From the NCBI GenBank assembly GCA_039807785.1, contig JBDHRX010000002.1, positions 1-64,000 of the forward strand: a stretch of 64,000 bases of DNA. The letters are read 5' to 3'. Position numbers and translations under genes: made by a program. The notes beneath the pieces were generated by a model that did no database searches, had not been told where the DNA came from, and saw only the letters and a list, made by a program, of their open reading frames with translations. The DNA is from Zeimonas sp039807785 (lineage in GTDB: Bacteria > Pseudomonadota > Gammaproteobacteria > Burkholderiales > Burkholderiaceae_E). Positions 8,094-15,963 of the stretch are shown one piece after another; within the stretch, counting starts at the first letter, position 1; every line of letters starts with the position of its first letter.

Positions 8094-8617
8094 CGGAACT
8101 CCTTGCCGCCGCGGAGCGCGCGCGCCACGCATACCAGGGTGAGCAGGGCCATCGAGGCCACGATCGGCACGAACATCCACCACGTCGGGATCTGCAGCAT
8201 CATCGACATGTCGTTGTACTGGTACTGGGTGATGCCGCCCAGCGCGAGGCGCCAGGTCATCAGCGCGGCGACGATCGCGAAGAGCACTTCGCCGAGCACG
8301 GCGAGCCGCTGGCGCGCACCGCCCGCCATCATGCCGATGAACAGGTCGACCACGACGTTGCCGCCGCGCAGATGGCAGTAGGGCAGCATCGCGAAGACCG
8401 CGATCGCGGTGCCGCGTTCGGTCAGCTCGAAGTCGCCGAGCAGCGGCGAGCCGAAGAAAGCGCGCCCGATGACGCTTCCGACCGTGATGGCCGTGAACGC
8501 GAGCATCACCATGCCGCCCGCGATCCCGAGCCAGACGCAGACCTTTTCGAGCGCCCGTTCCAGCCCGGGCCGGGCCGCCGCACCGGTGTCGCCGGTGCGG
8601 CTGCCGCCCTCGCTCAT
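8090..8617 (-). CDS. dctQ: TRAP transporter small permease DctQ
   Basis: This 175-residue protein has four hydrophobic helices (about 28-50, 68-84, 105-126, 145-165) and the DctQ-type segment VGSVIGRAFFGSPLLGDFELTE. It is the small membrane subunit that joins DctM and helps dock the substrate-binding protein. The conserved WW pair (QIPTWWMFVPI) before the last helix is typical of the family. It overlaps dctP by four bases upstream and dctM by four bases downstream, so the three TRAP genes are translated together. Confidence 0.92.
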   Translation of the reverse strand: MSEGGSRTGDTGAAARPGLERALEKVCVWLGIAGGMVMLAFTAITVGSVIGRAFFGSPLLGDFELTERGTAIAVFAMLPYCHLRGGNVVVDLFIGMMAGGARQRLAVLGEVLFAIVAALMTWRLALGGITQYQYNDMSMMLQIPTWWMFVPIVASMALLTLVCVARALRGGKEFR

Positions 8618-9642
8618 GCGTCGTACTTCTTGATCAGCGCCGCGGCCTCTTCATAGAGCGCCTGGCCGTTCGGGGTCTTCTTGATCCAGGCATCGATCAC
8701 CGGCTGCGTGATCTTCTGCCAGCGCGCCTTCTCTTCGGGCGACAGCGCGGTGATCGTGTGGCCGAGCTCCTTCGCTTGCGCCAGGCCGGGCACTTCGGCG
8801 TCGTCCCAGGCCTTGCCCATTTCCCGCACGATGTTGTCGCCCGAGTGTTTGTCGATCACCGCCTTCAGGTCGGTCGGCAGGCTCTCGTACTTCTGCTTGT
8901 TCATCGCCACCATGAACACGGTCGTGTACAGGCCGGTCTCGGTGTGGAACTTGACCAGTTCGTTGAAGCGCTGCGGGCGCATCACTTCCCAGGGTACCGT
9001 CAGGCCGTCGGCGATGCCGCGCGACAGTGCCTCGTAGGCCTCGGGCAGGGGCATGCCGATCGGGGTCGCACCCAACAGCCGCAGCGCGTCGCCGATCGGC
9101 CTGACCGGCAGGCGGATCTTCTGACCCTTCAGGTCTTCCATCTTCGTGACCAGCTTCTCCTTCATGTGGATCAGGCCGGGCGCGTGGCAGTGCATCAGCA
9201 GCACCTTGACGTCCTTGAATTCCTCCTGCAGATGCTTCTTGGAGAATTCCCAGATCGCCTGCGTGGTGGCTTCGGCTGTCCTGGCCGTCATGAAAGGCAG
9301 CTCGAACACCTCGGCGATCGGGAAGCGGCCGGGCGTATAGCCGGGCAGCGCCCAGGCGATGTCGGCCACGCCGGTACGCACCTGGTCGAACAGTTGCGGC
9401 GGTTTGCCGCCGAGCTGCATCGACGGGTAGATCTCGCACTGGATGCGTCCACCCGAATCCTTGGTGACGCGCTCGACCCAGGGCTGGAACAGCTTCGTCT
9501 GGATCGGTGCCATCGCCGAGAGGAAGTGCGAGATGCGCAGCTTGATCGGCTCCTGCGCGGTGGCGATCCGGCCGAGGCCCGCGAGGCCCAGGCCCAGTGC
9601 GGCACCGGCCTGCAGCGCGGTGCGTCGTGATACGTGCGTCAT
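8614..9642 (-). CDS. dctP: TRAP transporter substrate-binding protein DctP
   Basis: This 342-residue periplasmic binding protein starts with a Tat-like leader (residues 4-29: SRRTALQAG, a hydrophobic run, then ATAQE). The mature part has the DctP fold: ISHFLSAMAPIQTKLFQPW near the start, the EVFELPFM hinge region, and the LKGQKIRLPVRPIGDALRLLGATPIGMP segment that carries the family's conserved arginine for carboxylate ligands. It probably captures an organic acid. A clear AGGAG lies 8 bases before ATG 9642. The neighbouring dehydrogenase suggests the imported acid is oxidised or reduced by the same operon, but the ligand is not identifiable. Confidence 0.93.
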   Translation of the reverse strand: MTHVSRRTALQAGAALGLGLAGLGRIATAQEPIKLRISHFLSAMAPIQTKLFQPWVERVTKDSGGRIQCEIYPSMQLGGKPPQLFDQVRTGVADIAWALPGYTPGRFPIAEVFELPFMTARTAEATTQAIWEFSKKHLQEEFKDVKVLLMHCHAPGLIHMKEKLVTKMEDLKGQKIRLPVRPIGDALRLLGATPIGMPLPEAYEALSRGIADGLTVPWEVMRPQRFNELVKFHTETGLYTTVFMVAMNKQKYESLPTDLKAVIDKHSGDNIVREMGKAWDDAEVPGLAQAKELGHTITALSPEEKARWQKITQPVIDAWIKKTPNGQALYEEAAALIKKYDA

Positions 9643-9694
9643 ACGTGTCTCCTCTTGGGGTTGTTCGGACGACTGGGACGACTGAGGCGGCGCG

Positions 9695-10441
9695 TCACCC
9701 TACCATGCTGAGCCCGCCGCTGACACTGAGGACTTGCCCGGTGACATAGTCGGAGCGCGGGCTCGCGAAGAACGCCACCGCGTCGGCGATGTCGGAGGGC
9801 TTCGCGAAGCGGCGCATCGGGATCGCGCGCAGGAAGGCCTCACGGTGCTTCTCGGGAACCGCGTTCAGCAGCGGCGTGTCGGTCGGGCCCGGGCACACGC
9901 AGTTGGCGGTGATGTTGTGACGCGCGGTCTCCCGGGCGAGCCCCTTGGTGAACGCGATCACGCCGCCCTTGGCGCCCGAGTAGACCGTCTCGCCGGTGCT
10001 TCCCACGCGCCCGGCGTCGCTCGAGACGTTGACGATCTTGCCGTGCTTGCGCTCGATCATGCCGGGCAGGAAGGCCCGGACCATGCGGATCGTGCCCACG
10101 AAGTTCAGCTCGATCACCCGGGCCATGAACTCGTCGTCGTTGTCGAGGAACGGCTGGATCCGTCCCCAGCCGGCGACGTTGGCGACGATGTCGACGTGCC
10201 CATGCCGCGCGAGCACGGCATCGCGGAACGCGTTGACGGAGGCCGGGTCGGTCACGTCGCAACGCAGGTACTCGGCGCGCAGGCCGGCATTGCGCAGGTC
10301 GGAGGCGGCCTGTTCGCCCCGGTCGTCGGCGATGTCGCCGAGGACGACCGTCACGCCGTCCCGGGCCAGTCCCTGGGCCGTCGCCAGCCCGATGCCCGAT
10401 GCGGCTCCGGTCACGACGGCAATAGAGTCCTGGAGCTTCAT
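9695..10441 (-). CDS. SDR family NAD(P)-dependent oxidoreductase
   Basis: This 248-residue protein is a classical short-chain dehydrogenase: TGAASGIG (11-18) binds the cofactor, D36 at the end of strand 2 favours NAD, NVAG is the NNAG equivalent near 88-91, and S140/S141, Y154 and K158 (YSGAK) form the active site. It resembles 3-oxoacyl-ACP reductase and BadH-like hydroxyacyl-CoA dehydrogenases. It is the first gene of a four-gene operon with dctPQM, so it probably acts on the imported acid or its CoA ester. An operator-like palindrome lies about 80 bp upstream. Substrate is unknown. Confidence 0.88.
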   Translation of the reverse strand: MKLQDSIAVVTGAASGIGLATAQGLARDGVTVVLGDIADDRGEQAASDLRNAGLRAEYLRCDVTDPASVNAFRDAVLARHGHVDIVANVAGWGRIQPFLDNDDEFMARVIELNFVGTIRMVRAFLPGMIERKHGKIVNVSSDAGRVGSTGETVYSGAKGGVIAFTKGLARETARHNITANCVCPGPTDTPLLNAVPEKHREAFLRAIPMRRFAKPSDIADAVAFFASPRSDYVTGQVLSVSGGLSMVG

Positions 10442-11004
10442 GGCGGATACCTCTTTGTCGGGTGCCGGAACCGCGCTCCGGTCGGGGCGCGGAAGGGCGA
10501 TGAACGGGGAAGGGCGGATCAGATGAATGAATATTCATTCATGTCGGGAGCAAAGTCAATGGCCCGATCGTTGGCGGCTTCCAACTCCCGGGCTCGGGCT
10601 CCCGGCTACCCGGTGGCGCGGCTGCCCGTGGCGCGGTGGCGCGATGAAGAGATAGGGGCGCCAGGCGATGCTTCGAGCGACGGCAATCCACCGGGCCCAA
10701 CCCGGTCCGCCGCCGGGCGATTTTGTCGGCGAAAACTATTTTTCACAATGCGAAATACCAGGTCTGCGCCGCACCATCCGGATTTTTCATCGTGGCAACG
10801 TGATTTTCATATCGAGAAATATAGTGTTTATCTAATTGTTTTGTATGAATAAAAATTCACCTGAAAGGAGTGAGATTTTTCTGCTGCGACGCCACATCCG
10901 TTCGCTAATCTGGCATCCATGCGTCAAGCGGCGGCCTGCATCGCCGACGGCATGGCGCGAGCCTTCCCAGCTTTCCAACATGTCGACGATCAAGGAGCCT
11001 GTCC
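10442..11004. other. Divergent intergenic region, SDR operon to aceA
   Basis: These 563 bp carry no convincing gene. The left part holds the palindromic promoter of the SDR-TRAP operon. The right part (about 10730-10880) is strikingly AT-rich for this genome and is the likely promoter/leader of aceA. It has an imperfect inverted repeat TTTCACAATGCGAAA (10741-10755) and a TATAGT -10-like box (10820-10825) without a clear -35. A 57-codon frame starting at ATG 10846 lacks a ribosome site and overlaps the aceA start. An AAGGAG at 10865-10870 is not followed by an ATG at usable spacing. Confidence 0.5.
10523..10559 (-). promoter_or_regulatory. Promoter of SDR-dctPQM with 20-bp perfect palindrome
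   Basis: ATGAATGAATATTCATTCAT at 10523-10542 is a perfect 20-bp palindrome. Reading toward the SDR gene, TTGACT (10559-10554) is a strong -35 box. After 18 bp, AATATT (10535-10530), at the centre of the palindrome, is the best -10 candidate. A protein bound there would block RNA polymerase. Alternating GAAT/ATTC half sites are common for TetR-family repressors of acid or CoA-ester catabolism, so a TetR-type repressor is the likely binder (inference). No regulator gene is adjacent. Confidence 0.65.
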
Positions 11005-12327
11005 ATGTCTTCCCGTGAACTCGAAGCACAGAAACTGCAGAAGGAGTGGTCGGAGAGCCCGCGCTGGCGCGGCATCAAGCGCGGCTACACGGCCGAGGAC
11101 GTGATCCGCCTGCGCGGTTCGGTGCAGGTCGAGCACACGCTGGCCCGGCGCGGCGCCGAGCGGCTGTGGAAGCTGCTGGGCGAGGAGCCTTTCGTGAACT
11201 CGCTGGGGGCCCTGACCGGCAACCAGGCGATGCAGCAGGTCAAGGCCGGCCTGAAAGCGATCTACCTGTCCGGCTGGCAGGTGGCGGGCGACGCCAACCT
11301 CGCCGGCGAGATGTATCCGGACCAGTCGCTGTATCCGGTGAACTCGGTGCCGGCGGTCGTGCGTCGCATCAACAACACGCTGACCCGCGCCGACCAGATC
11401 CAGTGGATGGAAGGCAAGAACCCGAACGATCCGGGTTTCGTCGATTTCTTCGCGCCGATCGTCGCGGACGCCGAAGCCGGCTTCGGCGGCGTGCTCAACG
11501 CGTTCGAGCTGATGAAATCGATGATCGAGGCCGGCGCGGCCGGCGTGCACTTCGAGGACCAGCTCGCATCGGTCAAGAAGTGCGGCCACATGGGCGGGAA
11601 GGTGCTGGTGCCGACGCGCGAAGCGGTCGCGAAGCTGGTGGCGGCGCGACTGGCGGCCGACGTCTGCGGCGTGCCGACGATCCTGCTTGCGCGCACCGAC
11701 GCGGAGGCGGCCGATCTGGTGACCTCCGACGTCGACGAGAACGACCGGCCGTTCCTCACCGGGGAGCGCACGGTCGAGGGCTTCTACCGCGCGAAGAACG
11801 GCGTCGAGCAGGCGATCTCGCGTGGCCTGGCCTATTCGCCTTACGCCGACCTGATCTGGTGCGAGACCGGCACGCCGGACCTCGAGTTCGCGCGCCACTT
11901 CGCCGAAGCGATCCACAAGCAGTTCCCGGGCAAGCTGCTCGCCTACAACTGCTCGCCGTCGTTCAACTGGAAGAAGAACCTCGACGAGGCCACGATCGCG
12001 AAGTTCCAGCGCGAGCTGGGCGCGATGGGGTACAAGTTCCAGTTCATCACGCTGGCCGGTTTCCATGCGCTGAACTACAGCATGTTCAACCTGGCCTACG
12101 GCTATGCGCGCAACCAGATGAGCGCGTTCGTCGATCTGCAGGAAGCCGAGTTCGCGGCGGCCGAGCGCGGTTTCACCGCGGTGAAGCACCAGCGCGAGGT
12201 CGGGACCGGCTACTTCGATGCGGTGACCACCACCGTCGAGCGCGAAGCCTCGACCGCCGCGCTGAAGGGTTCGACCGAGGACGCCCAGTTCTTCGACGGC
12301 AAGTCGGGGTCGAAGAAGGCTGCCTGA
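11005..12327 (+). CDS. aceA: Isocitrate lyase
   Basis: This 440-residue enzyme cleaves isocitrate to glyoxylate and succinate, the first step of the glyoxylate shunt. The catalytic signature KKCGHMGGK lies near residues 190-198, with the nucleophilic-acid cysteine at about C192. The N-terminal WKLLGEEPFVNSLGALTGNQA and the YPDQSLYPVNSVP loop are typical of the AceA family. Length matches the short bacterial form. ATG 11005 has GGAG 8 bp upstream. An AT-rich leader and a strong terminator make it a single-gene unit; malate synthase is not in the window. It supports growth on acetate or fatty acids. Confidence 0.97.
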   Translation: MSSRELEAQKLQKEWSESPRWRGIKRGYTAEDVIRLRGSVQVEHTLARRGAERLWKLLGEEPFVNSLGALTGNQAMQQVKAGLKAIYLSGWQVAGDANLAGEMYPDQSLYPVNSVPAVVRRINNTLTRADQIQWMEGKNPNDPGFVDFFAPIVADAEAGFGGVLNAFELMKSMIEAGAAGVHFEDQLASVKKCGHMGGKVLVPTREAVAKLVAARLAADVCGVPTILLARTDAEAADLVTSDVDENDRPFLTGERTVEGFYRAKNGVEQAISRGLAYSPYADLIWCETGTPDLEFARHFAEAIHKQFPGKLLAYNCSPSFNWKKNLDEATIAKFQRELGAMGYKFQFITLAGFHALNYSMFNLAYGYARNQMSAFVDLQEAEFAAAERGFTAVKHQREVGTGYFDAVTTTVEREASTAALKGSTEDAQFFDGKSGSKKAA

Positions 12328-12383
12328 GCGTTCGGCGGCCGGCGCGGACGGGCTGCCTGCGGGCAGCCGCCGCGCCGCAACGG

Positions 12384-12416
12384 AAGGGCCGGCATCATGC
12401 CGGCCCTTTTTCTTTT
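12384..12416 (+). terminator. Rho-independent terminator of aceA
   Basis: AAGGGCCGGCAT (12384-12395) and ATGCCGGCCCTT (12397-12408) form a 12-bp perfect hairpin, followed by a T-rich tail (TTTTTCTTTT into 12416). It ends 57-90 bp after the aceA stop and separates aceA from the pilus locus. Confidence 0.92.
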
Positions 12417-12481
12417 CCGGGAGTGGAGCGGGACGCAAGCGGGCGTCCGGACATGACGGATCGGCCGAAGGGCTAGGCACT

Positions 12482-12518
12482 GCGTCGAATGTTCGCGACG
12501 CGTGTCCGCGCCTATAAA
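12482..12518 (+). promoter_or_regulatory. Candidate promoter of the Tad pilus locus
   Basis: TATAAA (12513-12518) is a good -10 box 39 bp before the flp start; the -35 position is weak. An inverted repeat GCGTCG (12482-12487) and CGACGC (12496-12501) sits just upstream across the -35 position and could be a regulator site. Confidence 0.4.
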
Positions 12519-12556
12519 TCTCCATGCGCACTTCGACGCTTGCACAGGAGATCGAC

Positions 12557-12907
12557 ATGAACGCAGCCCGTCCGCTCCCCCATCGCGCCATCCATCGCGC
12601 CATCCATCACGCCATCCATCACGCCGCCATCCGGGCTCGCCGCATCGCCTGGGGCCCGGCGCGTCGCCAGGCCGGCCAGGGCATGACGGAATACGTGATC
12701 GTGGTCGCGCTGATCGCCGTCGCCGCCATCGGCGTCTACACCTTGTTCGGCCAGACCCTGCGCAACCAGACGGCCGGGCTCGCGCTCGAGGTGTCCGGGC
12801 AGACGGCTTCCACCGCGATCGGCAACGCGCAGACCAACGCGACCACCGCGTCGACCAACGCGAACGCGCGCAAGGGACTCGACAACTACGACGCCAACAA
12901 TCGCTGA
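12557..12907 (+). CDS. flp: Flp-family type IVb prepilin with long His-rich leader
   Basis: This 116-residue protein has the type IVb prepilin signature G40|QGMTE45Y46, with cleavage expected after G40, then a hydrophobic helix (VIVVALIAVAAIGVYTLF). The mature part would be 76 residues with a Thr/Asn/Ala-rich tail (QTNATTASTNANA). It is probably the major pilin of the Tad pilus encoded downstream. AGGAG lies 6 bp before ATG 12557. The leader is oddly long and made of repeats (HRAI HRAI HHAI HHAA), produced by a 12-bp tandem repeat. No prepilin peptidase is encoded in the window, so it must come from elsewhere. Confidence 0.85.
   Translation: MNAARPLPHRAIHRAIHHAIHHAAIRARRIAWGPARRQAGQGMTEYVIVVALIAVAAIGVYTLFGQTLRNQTAGLALEVSGQTASTAIGNAQTNATTASTNANARKGLDNYDANNR
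12581..12628 (+). repeat. Four 12-bp tandem repeats in the flp leader
   Basis: Four units of CATCRCGCCATC (12581-12592, 12593-12604, 12605-12616, 12617-12628, the last diverged) encode the His/Ala/Ile-rich part of the prepilin leader. Because the unit is 12 bp, copy-number changes keep the reading frame. Confidence 0.9.
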
Positions 12908-12916
12908 CCCGCGATC

Positions 12917-12981
12917 CCGCTCAGTGATTCCGCTCAGTGATCCCGCTCAGTGATCCCGCTCAGTGATTCCGCTCAGTGATC
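12917..12981 (+). repeat. Five 13-bp tandem repeats between flp and tadG-like gene
   Basis: Five head-to-tail units of CCGCTCAGTGATY (12917-12981) begin 10 bp after the flp stop and end 35 bp before the next start. Units differ only at the last base, with a partial unit before the array. There are no spacers, so it is not a CRISPR. It could affect spacing or RNA folding between pilin and downstream genes. Confidence 0.92.
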
Positions 12982-13016
12982 CAACTCACACGGATCGGGC
13001 TCCGGAGGCCATGGCG

Positions 13017-14375
13017 ATGCACTCGGTTCGTTCCCGGCGCGGGCAGCGCGGCCAGGCGCTGGTGCTCGCGCTCGTATCGATGTTCGCCGGGCTGCTCGGT
13101 CTCTTCTTCCTGTTCGGAACCGGCCAGGTGTCGGCCGGCAAGCAGCGGCTGAACAATGCCGCCGATGCAGCGGCCTACAGCGCCGCCGTCTGGCGGGCGC
13201 GGGTCCTGAACTTCCACGCCTACGCCAACCGGGCGATCGTCGCGCAGGAGGTGGCGGTCGCCCAGGCGGTGACGCTGACCGCCTGGGCGAAATACTTCGA
13301 GCGCTTCACCGACAACGCCCGGGTGCTGGCTACCGCATGGCCGCCGGCGGCACCGGTGCTGTCGGCGGCAGCATCGGTGGCCGCCACTGCGCGCGACCTC
13401 ACGGAGCGCACCGCGTCGGACGAGATCGCCGCGCGGGCCGCTCCCGGCATCGGCTACAAGTCGCTGCTGCAGCGCAGCCAGGAAGTGTTGCAGGTGTCGG
13501 CCGACAGCTTCGGGCTCGGCGCGGTGGCCAACGAGGTCGCCCGCGCCAACGACGGGCGCTTCTTCGCGTTCGCGCTGGGCGATGCCGGCGCGTTCGGGAA
13601 CTTCACGCGGCGCCATGTGAGCGACGTCGACCGCCTGCGCCTGCAGGGCGTCGTCGACGATTCGCTCGATCCGTTCGTCAAGGGGCCGCGCCGGGACGAC
13701 CTGAGGCTGTTGCTGCTGCCGTCATCCTGCTTCGGGCGGAGCACCAGCGTCAGTCGCTGGTTCCGCTGGTGGCGCAAGCGGGGCGGCACCGAGCTGACGC
13801 CGGATCTCGAGCGCTGGCAGGCCGTCGACACCGCGTCGATCCACGACTATCGTCGCCGCGGATGGCTCTCCGGATGCCGGCAGCGCGAGTGGCTGCCGGT
13901 CGGGTGGGGCAGCGCCGAAGCCACCGACAGCGCGCCGCAGAACGCCGTGTCCGGCCAGGGCGGCCAGACCTGGGACAACGCCGCGGCGACCTGGATGGCG
14001 GCGGCTTCGATGGCGGGGCAGAGCCATCCGGGGTTCGAACGATACAGCGGCATCGAGCGCGTGCGCGATCTCCACTATGCCGCGCTGCCCGATGCGCGCT
14101 TCCCCGTCACCCAGGTGGTCGTGCTGGCGCGCAGCGAAGGGCGCGACGTGAGGACGGCCGGCGCCCTCGGCGTCGGCATCGGCCGCCTGAGTCTCGCCGA
14201 GCGCTTCGCCGGTGACCGGCTCTGGGCGATGGCGGTCGGCGAGGTCTACTTCCGCCGCCCGCCGGGTCCGTCCTCGCGCATCGAGTATGCGAGCCTGTAC
14301 AACCCGTACTGGCAGGCACGCCTGGCGGAGCCGACGAGCGCCCAGCGCGCCGCGGCGACGGCCTATGTCCGCTGA
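13017..14375 (+). CDS. TadG/TadE-like pilus assembly protein (Tad N-terminal domain)
   Basis: This 452-residue protein begins RRGQRGQALVLALVSMFAGLLGLFFLF, a short charged leader and one membrane helix ending in the G|QALV pseudopilin-like junction. It then has the Tad/TadG motif KQRLNNAADAAAYSAA, as in putative Flp pilus-assembly TadG-like proteins. The rest (about 70-450) is a large region predicted outside the cytoplasm, with no domain I can name. TadG/E proteins are minor pilins or envelope scaffolds of the Tad machine. Start chosen at ATG 13017 because GGAGG (13004-13008) is 8 bp upstream; ATG 13011 would leave only 2 bp. Its stop overlaps the next start by 11 bases. Confidence 0.8.
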   Translation: MHSVRSRRGQRGQALVLALVSMFAGLLGLFFLFGTGQVSAGKQRLNNAADAAAYSAAVWRARVLNFHAYANRAIVAQEVAVAQAVTLTAWAKYFERFTDNARVLATAWPPAAPVLSAAASVAATARDLTERTASDEIAARAAPGIGYKSLLQRSQEVLQVSADSFGLGAVANEVARANDGRFFAFALGDAGAFGNFTRRHVSDVDRLRLQGVVDDSLDPFVKGPRRDDLRLLLLPSSCFGRSTSVSRWFRWWRKRGGTELTPDLERWQAVDTASIHDYRRRGWLSGCRQREWLPVGWGSAEATDSAPQNAVSGQGGQTWDNAAATWMAAASMAGQSHPGFERYSGIERVRDLHYAALPDARFPVTQVVVLARSEGRDVRTAGALGVGIGRLSLAERFAGDRLWAMAVGEVYFRRPPGPSSRIEYASLYNPYWQARLAEPTSAQRAAATAYVR

Positions 14376-15204
14376 CACGCGCCGCCAGCGCGGGCAGGCG
14401 CTGGTCGAGACCCTCGTCGCGGCGCTGGTGCTGGTGCCGCTGGCGCTGCTCGCGATCCTGCTCGGCAAGTACCAGGCGATGCAGCAGGCCGCCATTGCCG
14501 CTTCGCGTACGCTCGCCTTTGAGTGCACGGTGCGTCCGCAGGCCTGCGCCGATCCCGCCGCGCAGCGGCGGCTGGCCGACGAAGTGAGGCAGCGCCACTT
14601 CGGTCGGATCGATCGCCCGATCCGGAGCGACGACGTGCTTGCCGACCCCGTTCCGGTGGCGGAGCGCAATGCGCTCTGGGCCGACCGCCGGGGACAGCCG
14701 CTGCTCGAGCGCTTCGGCGACGTCGGCATCGTGCTGGCGGCGCCCAGCTTCGACGCCGGCCGCTCGACCGCGATCGGCCGGGCCGCGGGCGGGGCGGCGT
14801 CCCTGCTCGACCGGGTCGCCGGACCGGCGCGCTTCGGCCTGTCGATGACCGGCGGCCTCTTCGAGGCCGGCGTCCGCGTCCGGGCATCGTCCAGCGAGAC
14901 CGTCGATCACCGGTTCGCCAGGCTCGATGGCATCCCGCTCGTGCTGCAGGCGCGCGCGGCGATCGTCGCCGATGCCTGGAACGCATCGGGCCCGTACGGA
15001 TCCGCGGCGGATCGCGTCCAGGCACGCGTCGAGCAGGGAAGCCGGCTCGATCCGGTGCACCAGGCGCAGATCGCGGTCGGGTACCAGCTCACCCGGTGGA
15101 CGCTCGGCCTGATGGAGCTGGCCGGGCTCGAACCGGGGGCGGCCGCCTTCACGCCGCAGCGGATCGACGTCGACCGCGTGCCCGCGGATCGGATCGCACC
15201 ATGA
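14365..15204 (+). CDS. TadE-like pseudopilin
   Basis: This 279-residue protein has the N-terminal junction RRQRGQALVET followed by a hydrophobic helix (LVAALVLVPLALLAILL). G10|QALVE keeps the glutamate at +5 used by TadE-type pseudopilins. The remaining 240 residues are soluble, probably periplasmic, without a recognised domain. ATG 14365 overlaps the upstream gene by 11 bases, and the stop overlaps the next start by 4, so it is translated as part of the pilus operon. Role: minor pilin or initiation complex component (family inference). Confidence 0.75.
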   Translation: MSADTRRQRGQALVETLVAALVLVPLALLAILLGKYQAMQQAAIAASRTLAFECTVRPQACADPAAQRRLADEVRQRHFGRIDRPIRSDDVLADPVPVAERNALWADRRGQPLLERFGDVGIVLAAPSFDAGRSTAIGRAAGGAASLLDRVAGPARFGLSMTGGLFEAGVRVRASSSETVDHRFARLDGIPLVLQARAAIVADAWNASGPYGSAADRVQARVEQGSRLDPVHQAQIAVGYQLTRWTLGLMELAGLEPGAAAFTPQRIDVDRVPADRIAP

Positions 15205-15953
15205 GCGCGATGCCTGCCCGGCGTGTCGACGGCTGGGTCTCGGCGGCCGCGCTCGCGATGAGCCTGCCCTTGCTTGCCGTCGGAACGACGGCGCTTGCGG
15301 GAGGATCCGAAGTCGTGGAGATCCTTCCCGGCATCGACGCGCGCCGGGTCGTGCTGCCCGCCGGCGACCTGGCCGGGCATGGCATCTCGGTGAGCGAGGT
15401 CTCCAGTCGTCTGGGCCCCGCGGAAGCGCTGGCGGGCGTCGAGCGCCACTGGCGCGCGGCGGACGATGCTCCGCCGGTCCTGCGCGCGCACGGCGACGGC
15501 TGGTCGGTGCTTTCGCGACGCACCGCGCAGGGCTACGACACGCTGCAACTGCGCGCCGCGCCACGGGGCGGCGCCGAGGGGCTGCTCACGCGGTGGCGCA
15601 TGCGGGACGGCGGGCCGCCGAGCGAAACCTCGCTCTCGTCCCTGCTGCCGGTCGAAGCGCGAGCGGTGCGCCAGCTGCGCTCGAGCGATGCCGCGGGCGA
15701 GGGCGCGCGCGAAGCGCAGACGCTCGTCGGACGCCTGCCCCATGCGATCGACGAGGCCGAGCGGCGCGTCGTCGTCCACCTGCGCCGCCTGGGCTTCGTC
15801 GCCGACCCCGGCACGGGTGCGTCGCGCGCCCTGTCGTGGCGCGACGACCGGGCCCGCTTCTTCAGGGCCGCCGGCACCGAGCTGCTGGTCACGCTCCACG
15901 CCCAGCCAGCCGGAACCGGCGTGGTCCTCTATCACGTGCGGACAACCCGATGA
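15201..15953 (+). CDS. Exported protein of the Tad locus, unknown function
   Basis: This 250-residue protein has an N-terminal hydrophobic stretch (about 13-34: VSAAALAMSLPLLAVGTTALAGG) that looks like a signal peptide with an AxA-type end. No domain is recognised. The mature part alternates short beta-like segments (VEILPGIDARRVVLPAG, VLRAHGDGWSVLSRRT) and ends VVLYHVRTTR. ATG 15201 overlaps the TadE-like stop (ATGA). Its fixed place between TadE-like and prepilin genes suggests a periplasmic pilus accessory; this is by context only. Confidence 0.6.
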   Translation: MSAMPARRVDGWVSAAALAMSLPLLAVGTTALAGGSEVVEILPGIDARRVVLPAGDLAGHGISVSEVSSRLGPAEALAGVERHWRAADDAPPVLRAHGDGWSVLSRRTAQGYDTLQLRAAPRGGAEGLLTRWRMRDGGPPSETSLSSLLPVEARAVRQLRSSDAAGEGAREAQTLVGRLPHAIDEAERRVVVHLRRLGFVADPGTGASRALSWRDDRARFFRAAGTELLVTLHAQPAGTGVVLYHVRTTR

Positions 15954-15963
15954 CGGAGCAACG

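Noticed and set aside
10832..11029. 65-codon minus-strand frame upstream of aceA
   Set aside because: No ribosome site and no homology recognised; it overlaps the aceA start and leader.
12917..12981. CRISPR-like array
   Set aside because: The 13-bp units are directly adjacent with no spacers, and no cas genes are present.
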